From contig JBFMFX010000002.1 of assembly GCA_040752005.1 (NCBI GenBank), positions 62,001 through 126,000 on the forward strand: 64,000 nucleotides of DNA. The letters run 5' to 3'. The notes beneath the pieces are model-generated. The model saw only the letters and a list, made by a program, of their open reading frames with translations. It did no database searches and had not been told where the DNA came from. The stretch comes from RBG-16-66-20 sp040752005. Its GTDB lineage: Bacteria > Pseudomonadota > Gammaproteobacteria > Burkholderiales > SG8-39. This document shows, piece after piece, positions 26,635 to 34,917 of this stretch (position 1 is its first letter; the number at the start of each line of letters is the position of its first letter). The translations under genes and the position numbers were made by a program.

Positions 26635-27732
26635 ATGTCAGACCTCGCCAGCTTCTCGCGCATCCAGCCCGCCCGGTGCCAGCTGCCGGTGGCGTGGTAT
26701 TTCGACCCCGCGGTGTTCGAGCGGGAGAAACGGCTGCTCTTCGACGCCGGCGCCGAGTACATCGGTCACGAGCGCATGGTGCCCGAGCTGGGCGACTATC
26801 ACACGCTCGAGTGGATGGACCACGCCAGGGTCCTGGTGAGAAACGACTGCGGCGTGGCGCTGCTCTCCAACGTCTGCCGCCACCGCCAAGCGCTGATGCT
26901 GCAAGGCCGCGGCAATCTGCGCAACATCGTCTGCCCGGCGCACCGCTGGACCTACGACCTGCGCGGCGAGCTGCTCGGCGCGCCGCACTTCGCCGAGAGT
27001 CCCTGCGTGCGGCTCGAGTCCACGCCGCTCGTCCACTGGCACGGTCTGCTCTTCACCGGCTCGCGCGACGCGCGCGCCGACCTCGCCAGAATCGCCTGCG
27101 CGGCGGACTTCGATTTTTCCGGCTACGCGCTCGACCGCGTCGAGATCACCGACTACCGCTGCAACTGGAAGACCTTCATGGAAGTGTATCTGGAGGTCTA
27201 CCACGTCGAGCCCTTCCATCCGGGACTGAGCAACTTCGCCGACGCCGCCGACTTCCGCGTCGAGTACACCGAGCGCACCTCGGTGCAGATCGTGGGCGCG
27301 AAGAACGGTCTCGCGGCGCCGGGCAGCCCGGTCTATCGCCGCTGGCACGAGCAGTGCCTCGCGCGCCTGCAAGGCAAGGCGCCGAAGTACGGCGCGCTGT
27401 GGGCGGCGTACTACCCCGGCCTCATGCTGGAGTGGTACCCGGACGTGCGGGTGATCTCGAAGCTGATTCCGCGCGCGCCGGACCTCACCACCAACGTGGT
27501 CGAGTTCTATTACCCCGAGGAGATCGTGCTCTTCGAGCGCGAGTTCGTCGAGGCGCAGCAGGCGGCCTACCGCGAGACCGCCGCCGAGGACGACGAGCTA
27601 TGCCGGCGCATGGACCGCGGCCGCGCGGCGCTCTGGCGCGAGGGCCGCGACGACGCCGGTCCTTACCAGTCGCCGATGGAAGACGCGATGGTGCACTTCC
27701 ACGAATGGGTGCGACGCGAACTGGGCGAGTAG
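26635..27732 (+). CDS. Rieske [2Fe-2S] aromatic-ring-hydroxylating oxygenase alpha-subunit-like protein
   Basis: The protein has an N-terminal Rieske domain with C81-R-H83 and C100-P-A-H103 as cluster ligands, and a C-terminal catalytic domain in which NWKTFMEVYLEVYH is followed by EPFHP. H190 and H195 are the expected mononuclear iron ligands. In most relatives the sequence reads E-N-x-x-E-x-Y-H; here the Asn and the residue before Tyr are Val, a conservative oddity. The 365-residue length fits stand-alone oxygenases such as those acting on quaternary amines or aromatic acids. No reductase or beta subunit lies nearby. The substrate cannot be told. It is followed by an overlapping sulfurtransferase gene. 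Confidence 0.87.
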   Translation: MSDLASFSRIQPARCQLPVAWYFDPAVFEREKRLLFDAGAEYIGHERMVPELGDYHTLEWMDHARVLVRNDCGVALLSNVCRHRQALMLQGRGNLRNIVCPAHRWTYDLRGELLGAPHFAESPCVRLESTPLVHWHGLLFTGSRDARADLARIACAADFDFSGYALDRVEITDYRCNWKTFMEVYLEVYHVEPFHPGLSNFADAADFRVEYTERTSVQIVGAKNGLAAPGSPVYRRWHEQCLARLQGKAPKYGALWAAYYPGLMLEWYPDVRVISKLIPRAPDLTTNVVEFYYPEEIVLFEREFVEAQQAAYRETAAEDDELCRRMDRGRAALWREGRDDAGPYQSPMEDAMVHFHEWVRRELGE

Positions 27733-28556
27733 GGCCGCTCGTTTCCACCGAGGCGCTCGCCGCGCACCCGGACTGGCGAGTCTTCGACTGCCGCCACGAT
27801 CTCGCCGACCCGGACGCGGGCGAACGGCAATACCGGCAGGCGCACATTGCCGGCGCGCTGTTCGCCCACCTCGACCGCGACCTCTCGGCGCCGAGGACCG
27901 GAACGAACGGACGCCACCCGCTGCCCGCTTTCGACACCTTCGTCGCGTGGCTCGGCCGGCAGGGACTCAGGCCCGAGGACACCGTCGTGTGCTACGACGC
28001 CGGCTCCGGGGCGATGGCGGCGCGGCTCTGGTGGATGCTGCGCTGGGCGGGACACGAGAACGTCGCGGTGCTCGACGGAGGGTTCGCGAAGTGGCTGCGC
28101 GAAGGCCGGCCGGTGACCGCGCAGGTGCCGGCGTTCGCGCCGACCGTCTACCCGGGACGCGAGCGAAAGGACATGGCGGTGGACGTCGCCTGGATGGAGG
28201 CGAACCTCGGCCGCGCGCTGCTCGTGGACGCGCGCGCGCCGGCGCGCTTTCGGGGCGAAGCCGAGCCGATTGACCCGGTGGCCGGGCACATCCCCGGTGC
28301 GGTCAACCGCTTCAACAACGACAACCTCACCCCCGAGGGCACGTTCAAGGACCCCGCGACGCTGCGACGCGCGTTCGAAAAGGCGCTCGCCGGACGCGCG
28401 CCGCAGGAAGTGGTGAATTACTGCGGCTCCGGAGTTTCCGCCTGCCACAACCTGCTGGCGATGGAGATCGCGGGGCTCTCGGGCGCGAAGCTCTACCCGG
28501 GGTCGTGGAGCGAATGGATCGCGGACCCCCGGCGGGCGATCGCGCGGGGGGAGTAA
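27705..28556 (+). CDS. sulfurtransferase (3-mercaptopyruvate/thiosulfate type, two rhodanese domains)
   Basis: The 283-residue protein has two rhodanese domains: an inactive N-terminal one (FDCRHDLADPDAGERQY) and a catalytic C-terminal one (LLVDARAPARFRGE). The active loop is CGSGVSA with nucleophile C240, close to the CGSGVTA loop of 3-mercaptopyruvate sulfurtransferases. The ATG at 27705 overlaps the 3' end of the Rieske gene by 28 bases; no other start fits. Translational coupling and a shared transcript are likely. Confidence 0.92.
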   Translation: MGATRTGRVGPLVSTEALAAHPDWRVFDCRHDLADPDAGERQYRQAHIAGALFAHLDRDLSAPRTGTNGRHPLPAFDTFVAWLGRQGLRPEDTVVCYDAGSGAMAARLWWMLRWAGHENVAVLDGGFAKWLREGRPVTAQVPAFAPTVYPGRERKDMAVDVAWMEANLGRALLVDARAPARFRGEAEPIDPVAGHIPGAVNRFNNDNLTPEGTFKDPATLRRAFEKALAGRAPQEVVNYCGSGVSACHNLLAMEIAGLSGAKLYPGSWSEWIADPRRAIARGE

Positions 28557-28562
28557 CCCCCT

Positions 28563-28931
28563 TTGGCCGCCGACGCGCTTCTGGTCGTTCACTTTGCGAT
28601 CGCGGCCTTCATCGCCGCGGGACTTCCGCTCACCTGGATCGGCGCGGCGGCGCGATGGCGATGGGTGCGCAATCCGTGGTTCCGCTATTCTCACCTCGGC
28701 GCGATCGTGTTCGTCGCCGCGGAGGCGCTGCTCGGCTACGCGTGTCCGCTCACCGTCTGGGAAGATCTGCTGCGCGGCGGCGTGCGGCCGGAGTCCTTCG
28801 TCGGCCGCTGGGTGTACCGGCTGCTCTACTACGACGCCCCCGAGTGGGTGTTCACGACGATCTACGTCGCATGGGCGGCGGCAACGCTCGTCACCCTGCG
28901 GCTTTTGCCGCCCAGGCGAAGAGCTGGCTGA
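28563..28931 (+). CDS. DUF2784 membrane protein
   Basis: The 122-residue protein has three or four hydrophobic segments and the DUF2784 signature: a leading LLVVHFAIAAFIAAG, then YACPLTVWEDLLR, and WVYRLLYYDAPEWVFT. Function is unknown. It starts with TTG 6 bases after the sulfurtransferase stop and ends 41 bases inside the convergent hydrolase gene. Confidence 0.82.
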   Translation: MAADALLVVHFAIAAFIAAGLPLTWIGAAARWRWVRNPWFRYSHLGAIVFVAAEALLGYACPLTVWEDLLRGGVRPESFVGRWVYRLLYYDAPEWVFTTIYVAWAAATLVTLRLLPPRRRAG

Positions 28932-29784
28932 AGACTTCCTCCCGGATTCTGCGCCGCGAAAGCACGAGATCGTGCGGCGCGCCGGGGAAGGCGAGCACGC
29001 GCACGTCGCCCCCGAGCGCGTGCGACCAGCGCGCGCAGTCGCGCCAGTCGAGGATGATGTCGGCTTCGTCCGAGTGCATCGAGAGCACCGGGATCGCCAG
29101 GCCCAGGCCGGCGTGCACCCGGGCGTGCGCGGCGAATATCGCCCTCACCCATCCCGCGTACGCCGGAAATCCGTGCAGCGGCTTGAGCGCCAGATTGAAG
29201 TCCCATTCGCCGCCCCAGTTGCGGTGCAGGCTCTTCACATAGGCGGGAGAGACCGCCTTCGGGTCGTTCAGGAACGGAAAGCGCGCGCCGAGCGCCGCCG
29301 CCAGACGCAGCTTCGCCCGGCGCAGCCCGCGCGAGCGCCAGTCGAAGAACGGGCTGTTCAGCCACAGCGCGCGCACGAGGTCGCGCCGTACGCCCTGCGC
29401 CGCGTAGAGCGCGCAGACGAGACCCCCGGTCGAGTGGCCGGCGAGCAGCACTGGCCGGCCGATCGCCTCCAGCGCCCGCGTGAGGTCGGCGAAGTACTCG
29501 GCGAGGTCCTTGCAGAAGCACGGATGCTGGTGCGGCCGCAGCGACCGTCCGTGCTTTCTCAGGTCGAGCGCGTAAAACGCCCACCCTTCCGCGGCGAAGC
29601 GCTCGGCCATGTGGCGCTGGAAGAAATAATCTATAAAACCGTGCACATACAGCACCGCGCGCGCGGCCTGGGCGGGCGGCAGCCGCACCAGCGTCGCCAC
29701 GACCGGCCCGTCGTAATCCGGCGGCTGCGCGATCTCCAGCGCCTCGAAGCCGGCCAGCTCCGTGTCAGGCCGCCACGCGCTCAT
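28891..29784 (-). CDS. alpha/beta hydrolase (serine aminopeptidase-like lipase/esterase)
   Basis: The 297-residue protein has an alpha/beta hydrolase fold: oxyanion region YVHGFIDYFFQRHMAERFA, nucleophile S118 in AGHSTGG, an acidic residue in VLSMHSDEADIIL, and the catalytic His in FPGAPHDLVLS. It resembles the Hydrolase_4 (monoacylglycerol lipase-like) group. No signal peptide is visible, so it is probably cytoplasmic. The start MSAWRPD at 29784 overlaps the end of queG by 20 bases. The substrate is unknown. Confidence 0.85.
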   Translation of the reverse strand: MSAWRPDTELAGFEALEIAQPPDYDGPVVATLVRLPPAQAARAVLYVHGFIDYFFQRHMAERFAAEGWAFYALDLRKHGRSLRPHQHPCFCKDLAEYFADLTRALEAIGRPVLLAGHSTGGLVCALYAAQGVRRDLVRALWLNSPFFDWRSRGLRRAKLRLAAALGARFPFLNDPKAVSPAYVKSLHRNWGGEWDFNLALKPLHGFPAYAGWVRAIFAAHARVHAGLGLAIPVLSMHSDEADIILDWRDCARWSHALGGDVRVLAFPGAPHDLVLSRRRIREEVFSQLFAWAAKAAG

Positions 29785-30817
29785 GCCGTGCAAGCGCCCA
29801 GCGCACATGCTCGCGCACCAGCGCCGAAGGGTGGTTCTCGCGCGCCCGCAGCGCGGCGAGCACCTCGGGCGAGGTGGGCGCGTTGCCCAGGCCCACCGCA
29901 AGGTTGCGCAGCCACCGCTCATAGCCGATGCGCCGGATCGGCGAGCCGCGCAGGCGCCGGTCGAACTCTTCCTCGGTCCAGCCGAACAGCTCGACGAGCG
30001 TCGCGCGGTCCAGCCGGTTGCGCGGCAGGAAATCGGGCTCGGCCGTGAGGCGCGCGAAGCGGTTCCACGGGCACACCAGCTGGCAGTCGTCGCAGCCGTA
30101 CACGCGGTTGCCGATGAGCGGCCGCAGCTCCTCCGGAATCGCGCTCCTGTGCTCGATGGTGAGGTACGAGATGCAGCGGCGCGCATCGAGCCGGTACGGG
30201 CCGCGGATCGCCCGCGTCGGGCAGATCTCGATGCACCTCTCGCAGGTGCCGCAGTGCTCGCTTGCCGGCGAATCGGCCGGCAGCGGCAGGCTGGTATAGA
30301 TCTCGCCGAGGAAAAACCAGGAACCCGCGTCGCGCGAAAGCGCGAGCGTGTGCTTGCCGCGCCAGCCGATTCCAGCCTTCACCGCCAGCTCCACCTCCAG
30401 CACCGGCGCGGAGTCGCAAAGCACGCGATGCCCGAACGGCCCGACCTCGGACTCGATGCGCGCGCAGAGCTTGCGCAGCCGCGCGCGGATCACCTTGTGG
30501 TAGTCGCGCCCGCGCGCATAGCGCGCGATGTAGGCGCGCGCGCCGTCGGCGAGCGCCGGCCACTCGTCCTCCAGTGTCGGCGCGTAGTCCATCCGGCAGG
30601 CGATCACCCGCAGCGTCCCGGGAGCAAGCTCGGCCGGACGGGCGCGGAGCGCGCCGTGGCGGGCCATATAATCCATCTCCCCGTGCCAACCCAGGGCGAG
30701 CCATTCGGCGAGCCGGCCTTCGGCCGCCGACAGGTCGGCGTCCGCGATGCCGATCGCCTGGAAGCCGAGTTCGGCGCCCCAACGCCTGATCCGCTCCGCA
30801 AGCGCCGCGTAATCCAT
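29765..30817 (-). CDS. queG: epoxyqueuosine reductase
   Basis: QueG reduces epoxyqueuosine to queuosine in tRNA, using cobalamin and two [4Fe-4S] clusters. The 350-residue protein shows the ferredoxin-like cysteine sets CGTCERCIEICPTRAI and YGCDDCQLVCPWN, the region LCDSAPVLEVELA, and GWRGKHTL. The start MDYAALAERIR at 30817 overlaps the tsaE ATG on the other strand within CATG; an upstream in-frame extension of 41 codons is rejected. Confidence 0.95.
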   Translation of the reverse strand: MDYAALAERIRRWGAELGFQAIGIADADLSAAEGRLAEWLALGWHGEMDYMARHGALRARPAELAPGTLRVIACRMDYAPTLEDEWPALADGARAYIARYARGRDYHKVIRARLRKLCARIESEVGPFGHRVLCDSAPVLEVELAVKAGIGWRGKHTLALSRDAGSWFFLGEIYTSLPLPADSPASEHCGTCERCIEICPTRAIRGPYRLDARRCISYLTIEHRSAIPEELRPLIGNRVYGCDDCQLVCPWNRFARLTAEPDFLPRNRLDRATLVELFGWTEEEFDRRLRGSPIRRIGYERWLRNLAVGLGNAPTSPEVLAALRARENHPSALVREHVRWALARHERVAA

Positions 30818-31289
30818 GAATGCCGAGCTTAGCCTGCCGGACGAAGCCGCCACGCTGCGGCTGGGCGCCGCGCTCGCCGAGGGCGCGCGCGGCGGGCTGG
30901 TGCTGCACCTTTCCGGAGAGCTCGGCACCGGCAAAACCACCCTGGTGCGCGGGCTGCTCGAATCTCTCGGCCACCGCGGCCGGGTGCGAAGCCCGACCTA
31001 CACCTTGGTTGAACCTTACATCTTTTCGAGGTTACACTTCTATCACTTTGATTTCTATCGAATCAAAGGCGAGGCGGAATGGCTGAGCTCGGGGTTTCAG
31101 GAGCATTTCGGCCCGGAGGCGCTCTGCGTTGTCGAGTGGCCGGAGCGGGCCGGGAGCGCGCTTCCGCCGCCGGATGTGTTGATCCGGCTGGAGCATGCAA
31201 ACGGCGGCCGGCTCGCCCGGCTTTCCACGCACTCGCCTGCGGGCGAAGCCTGGCTCGCCGCGGCCTTGTCGCGCTGGCGCTCGTCCTAG
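30816..31289 (+). CDS. tsaE: tRNA threonylcarbamoyladenosine biosynthesis ATPase TsaE
   Basis: TsaE is the ATPase partner of TsaB and TsaD in making t6A37 on ANN-decoding tRNAs. The 157-residue protein has the Walker A GELGTGKTT (residues 34-42), SPTYTLVEPY, and the FYHFDFYRI and VVEWPERA blocks. The ATG fits homologues and overlaps the queG ATG. The gene runs into amiC, an arrangement (tsaE-amiC-mutL-miaA) common in proteobacteria. The short stretch around 31017-31080 is noticeably richer in A+T than its neighbours. Confidence 0.95.
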   Translation: MNAELSLPDEAATLRLGAALAEGARGGLVLHLSGELGTGKTTLVRGLLESLGHRGRVRSPTYTLVEPYIFSRLHFYHFDFYRIKGEAEWLSSGFQEHFGPEALCVVEWPERAGSALPPPDVLIRLEHANGGRLARLSTHSPAGEAWLAAALSRWRSS

Positions 31290-32512
31290 GCGCCGCCGAG
31301 GCGTTCGCGCAGGCGCAAATCACCTCGGCGCGGATTTGGCCGGCGCGCGATTACACCCGCGTCACCCTGGAGTCGCCCGTCGAGCTGCGCTTCAGCGTCT
31401 TCACCGTCAAGGATCCGGAGCGGCTGGTGGTGGATGTCGAGGGCGCGGTGATGACCCCGGCGCTGGCGGAGCTTCAGGACAAGGTCGTGCCCGGGGATCC
31501 CTACATCGAGAAGCTGCGCGTCGGGCGCAACCGCCCCAGCGTCATCCGCATCGTGCTCGACCTGAAGACGGAGGTGAAGCCGCAGGTCTTCACGCTCAAG
31601 CCGGTTGCCGATTACGGGCACCGGTTGGTGCTTGACCTCTACCCGGCGGTGCCGCCGGATCCGCTGGCGCTGCTGATCGAATCCGGCGGCAAGCTCGCGC
31701 CGCAGGCGCCGCGCGAGGAGGCGAGGCCCGCCGCCCCGGCCGAGGCACCGCCGCCGCCGGCGAAGGCGGGCGTCGCGCGGCTTGCGACCATCGTGATTGA
31801 TCCGGGCCACGGCGGCGAGGACCCGGGCGCGATCGGCCGCCACGGCTCGCAGGAAAAGGACATCACGCTGATGATCGCGCGGCGGCTGAAGGCCCTGGTG
31901 GACGAGGAACCCGACCTGCGCGCGGTGCTCACGCGCGACGGCGACTACTATCTGCCGCTGCACGTGCGCGTGGACAAGGCGCGCCGGCTGCGCGCCGACT
32001 TGCTCGTCTCGATTCACGCCGACGCGTTTTTGCGCCCGCACGCGCGTGGCTCGTCGGTGTACGCGCTCTCGGAGCGGCGTGCGACCTCGGAGGCGGCGAA
32101 ATGGCTCGCGCGGCGCGAGAACGACGCCGACCTGGTCGGCGGCGTCAATCTCGACGTCAAGGACCGGTATCTCGCGCAGACGCTGCTCGATCTGTCGCAG
32201 ACGGCGACGATCGACCACAGTCTGAAGCTCGGCCACGCGGTGCTCGCCGAGCTCGGACAGGTGAACTCTCTGCACAAGGCGCGCGTCGAGCAGGCGAGCT
32301 TCGCGGTGCTCAAGGCCCCCGACGTGCCCTCGATCCTGGTCGAGACCGCGTTCATCTCGAACCCGGAGGAAGAAAAGCGCCTGAACGACGAGGCCTACCG
32401 CGAGCGCATCGCGCGCGCCATTCTCGCCGGCATCAAGCGCTATCTCGCGCGGCATCCGCCGCGGCCCGGCCCGATGACCGCGACGCCGCCCTCAGCCGTG
32501 GCGCTGAACTGA
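31250..32512 (+). CDS. amiC: N-acetylmuramoyl-L-alanine amidase, AmiC type, probable CTG start
   Basis: AmiC cleaves septal peptidoglycan between MurNAc and L-Ala in the periplasm. An AMIN targeting domain follows the signal peptide (ITSARIWPARDYTRVTLES onward). The C-terminal Amidase_3 domain has zinc ligands and catalytic sites H187 in DPGHGGEDPGA, the Glu in GSQEKDITL, SIHADAF and ETAFISNPEEE. No ATG, GTG or TTG occurs near the signal peptide. A CTG at 31250 gives MARRGLVALALVLGAAEAFA, a textbook signal peptide. Starts at GTG 31136 or ATG 31079 are open but would overlap tsaE by more than 150 bases and add an unrelated Arg-rich leader. The CTG start is inferred. Confidence 0.93.
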   Translation: MARRGLVALALVLGAAEAFAQAQITSARIWPARDYTRVTLESPVELRFSVFTVKDPERLVVDVEGAVMTPALAELQDKVVPGDPYIEKLRVGRNRPSVIRIVLDLKTEVKPQVFTLKPVADYGHRLVLDLYPAVPPDPLALLIESGGKLAPQAPREEARPAAPAEAPPPPAKAGVARLATIVIDPGHGGEDPGAIGRHGSQEKDITLMIARRLKALVDEEPDLRAVLTRDGDYYLPLHVRVDKARRLRADLLVSIHADAFLRPHARGSSVYALSERRATSEAAKWLARRENDADLVGGVNLDVKDRYLAQTLLDLSQTATIDHSLKLGHAVLAELGQVNSLHKARVEQASFAVLKAPDVPSILVETAFISNPEEEKRLNDEAYRERIARAILAGIKRYLARHPPRPGPMTATPPSAVALN

Positions 32513-33139
32513 GCGCGCCCGCGCCCAGGCCCAGAACCCGGGGCTCGCCGACGCGAGCACGATTCCGATCAGCACCACGGTGAGATTGTCCTTCACCGCC
32601 GGGATGTTGCCGAAGAAGTAGCCGGCGGAGCACAGCGACACCACCCACAGCAGCGCGCCGGCGACGCAGAACGCGAGGTAGCGCGCGTACGGCATCGTCG
32701 CCACGCCGGCGACGAACGGCACATAAGTGCGCACGATCGGCACGAAGCGCGCGAGGAGGATCGTCTTGCCGCCGTGGCGCTCGTAGAAGTCGTGCGCGCG
32801 CGCCAGGTGCCGGGGGTTGAACCAGCGCGAGCGCTCGTAGTGAAACACCTTCGGGCCGGCCCAGCGGCCGACGAAGTAGTTGACGTTGTCGCCGCAGAGC
32901 GCGGCGATCGCCAGCGTCGCCATCACCGCGCCGATGTCCATGCCGCCGGCGGCGGCGAGCGTGCCGGCGACGAAGAGCAGCGAATCCCCCGGCAGGAACG
33001 GGGTCACCACGAGACCCGTCTCGCAGAACACGATCGCGAACAGCAGCGCGTACACCCAGCGGCCGTGCTCGGCGACGAAGGCGGCGAGATTGCGGTCGAG
33101 GTGCACGGCGAAGTCCCACAGCGCCGCGATCCATTCCAT
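32492..33139 (-). CDS. DedA-family membrane protein
   Basis: The 215-residue protein is a DedA/VTT (SNARE-associated) integral membrane protein with about five hydrophobic segments. The signature regions FCETGLVVTPFLPGDSLLFVAGTLAA, YFVGRWAG and KTILLARFVPIVRTYVPFVAG are present; the conserved Glu, Asp and Arg residues are linked in this family to undecaprenyl-phosphate or lipid scrambling/flipping. It overlaps the convergent amiC by 21 bases and is divergent from mutL. Confidence 0.9.
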   Translation of the reverse strand: MEWIAALWDFAVHLDRNLAAFVAEHGRWVYALLFAIVFCETGLVVTPFLPGDSLLFVAGTLAAAGGMDIGAVMATLAIAALCGDNVNYFVGRWAGPKVFHYERSRWFNPRHLARAHDFYERHGGKTILLARFVPIVRTYVPFVAGVATMPYARYLAFCVAGALLWVVSLCSAGYFFGNIPAVKDNLTVVLIGIVLASASPGFWAWARARSVQRHG

Positions 33140-33165
33140 CGGCCGATTGTAGCCGGGTGCGCCGA

Positions 33166-33171
33166 TATAAT
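33166..33171 (+). promoter_or_regulatory. -10 box of mutL, seven bases before the start codon
   Basis: A perfect TATAAT ends only six bases before the mutL ATG at 33178. Transcription would begin at or within one base of the ATG, so mutL mRNA may be leaderless. No ribosome site is visible ahead of the ATG. Confidence 0.5.
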
Positions 33172-33177
33172 CGTTCG

Positions 33178-34917
33178 ATGCCCGCGCGCGCGCCGATCCG
33201 CGTCCTGCCTGAGCTGCTCGTCAGCCAGATCGCCGCCGGCGAGGTGGTCGAGCGCCCGGCCTCGGTGCTCAAGGAACTGCTGGAGAACGCGCTCGACGCC
33301 GGGGCGCAGAACATCGCGGTCGCGCTCGAGGAAGGCGGCGCGCGGCGCGTGCAGGTCGAGGACGACGGCGCCGGGATCGCCGCCGCCGAGCTGCCGCTCG
33401 CCCTCGCGCGCCACGCCACCAGCAAGATCGCGACGCTCGCGGAACTGGAAGCGGTCGGCACCCTCGGCTTTCGCGGCGAGGCGCTCGCCTCGATCGCCGC
33501 GGTGTCGCGCCTGGAGATCATCAGCCGCACGGCGGACGCGCCCCACGCCGCGCGCATCCGCGCCGAAGGCGGCACCCCCGGCGCGGTCGAGCCCGCGGCG
33601 CGCGCGCCGGGCACGACCGTCGCAGTCGCCGACCTCTACTTCAACACGCCGGCGCGGCGCAAGTTCCTGCGCAGCGAAGCGACCGAGTTCGCCCACGCGG
33701 AGGAGGCTTTCCGCCGCATCGCGCTCGCGCATCCGCAGATCGCCTTCACGCTGCGGCACAACGGGCGCGTGCTGCGCAGCCTGCCGCGCCAGAACCTGCA
33801 GGCGCGCGCGCAGGCCCTGCTCGGACCCGAGTTCACGGCCGAGAGCACGCCGGTCGAGGCCGCGGCCGGCGGGCTGCGGCTGCACGGCCTCGCCGGCCTG
33901 CCGCCGTCGGCGCGCGCGCGCGCCGACGCGCAGTACTTCTTCGTCAACGGCCGCTTCGTGCGCGACCGGCTGCTTGCGCACGCCGCGCGCGCGGCCTGGG
34001 CGGAGCTGCTGCACGGCGAGCGCCAGCCCGCCTACCTGCTGTTTCTCGAGCTCGATCCGCGCCTGGTGGACGTGAACGTTCATCCGGCGAAGACCGAGGT
34101 GCGGTTTCGCGACGCACGCGCGGTGCACCAGTTCGTGCTGCACGCCCTGCGGCGCGCGCTCGGGGCGAGCGCCGGCGAGACGCCGGCCGCGTCCGCCGCG
34201 CTCGCGCCACGGCCGGCTCCGCGCGCCGCGGCCGCCGCGCAGGCGCAGCTCGCGCTCGCGCAACCGGTGGCGGCGTATCAGGCGTTCCTGGCGCCGGCGA
34301 GCGAACGCGCGCCGCTCACCGAAGCGCGATCGGCCGCCCCGCTCGGCTACGCGCTCGCGCAACTGCACGGCGTGTACATCCTTGCGCAGAACGAGGCCGG
34401 GCTCGTGCTCGTGGACATGCACGCCGCGCACGAGCGCATCGTATTCGAGGACCTGCGCGCGAGCCTGGAGGCCGGCCGCATCGAGCGCCAGCGGCTGCTC
34501 GTGCCGGCGCTGTTCCGCGCCACGGCGCTGGAGATCGCGACCGCGGAGGAACAGCGCGAGGCGCTGGAGCAGCTCGGCTTCGAGATCGCCGCCGCCGGCC
34601 CGGAGGAGCTGGCGGTGCGCGCGGCGCCCGCTCCGCTCGCGGGAGCCGACGTCGCCGCGCTCGCGCGCACCGTGCTCGCCCAGATCGCCGAATTCGGCGC
34701 CGCGACGGCGGCTGCGGCGCGCCGCGACGAGCTGCTCGCCGGCATGGCCTGCCACGCCGCGGTGCGCGCCCACCGCGCCCTCACGATCGCCGAGATGAAC
34801 GCGCTGCTGCGGCGCATGGAAGAAACCGAGCGCTCCGGAAGCTGCAACCACGGCCGCCCGACGTGGTATCAGCTCACGCTCGCCGACCTCGATCGCCTGT
34901 TCCTGCGCGGACGTTGA
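33178..34917 (+). CDS. mutL: DNA mismatch repair protein MutL with endonuclease motif
   Basis: MutL couples mismatch recognition by MutS to strand removal. The N-terminal GHKL ATPase has LKELLENALDAG, DDGAGI and TLGFRGEALASI. The C-terminal domain has the metal-binding endonuclease pattern D413-M-H-A-x2-E419-x4-E424 and the CxHGRP-type element CNHGRP near the end, as in MutL proteins that nick DNA themselves and need no MutH. The start MPARAPIRVLPELLVSQIAAGEVVERP is by homology. The 579-residue length is normal. Its TGA overlaps the TTG start of miaA. Confidence 0.96.
   Translation: MPARAPIRVLPELLVSQIAAGEVVERPASVLKELLENALDAGAQNIAVALEEGGARRVQVEDDGAGIAAAELPLALARHATSKIATLAELEAVGTLGFRGEALASIAAVSRLEIISRTADAPHAARIRAEGGTPGAVEPAARAPGTTVAVADLYFNTPARRKFLRSEATEFAHAEEAFRRIALAHPQIAFTLRHNGRVLRSLPRQNLQARAQALLGPEFTAESTPVEAAAGGLRLHGLAGLPPSARARADAQYFFVNGRFVRDRLLAHAARAAWAELLHGERQPAYLLFLELDPRLVDVNVHPAKTEVRFRDARAVHQFVLHALRRALGASAGETPAASAALAPRPAPRAAAAAQAQLALAQPVAAYQAFLAPASERAPLTEARSAAPLGYALAQLHGVYILAQNEAGLVLVDMHAAHERIVFEDLRASLEAGRIERQRLLVPALFRATALEIATAEEQREALEQLGFEIAAAGPEELAVRAAPAPLAGADVAALARTVLAQIAEFGAATAAAARRDELLAGMACHAAVRAHRALTIAEMNALLRRMEETERSGSCNHGRPTWYQLTLADLDRLFLRGR

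Noticed and set aside
26598..28556. 652-codon frame suggesting an oxygenase-linked sulfurtransferase fusion
   Set aside because: The N-terminal part reads the Rieske gene out of frame. The sulfurtransferase starts at 27705.
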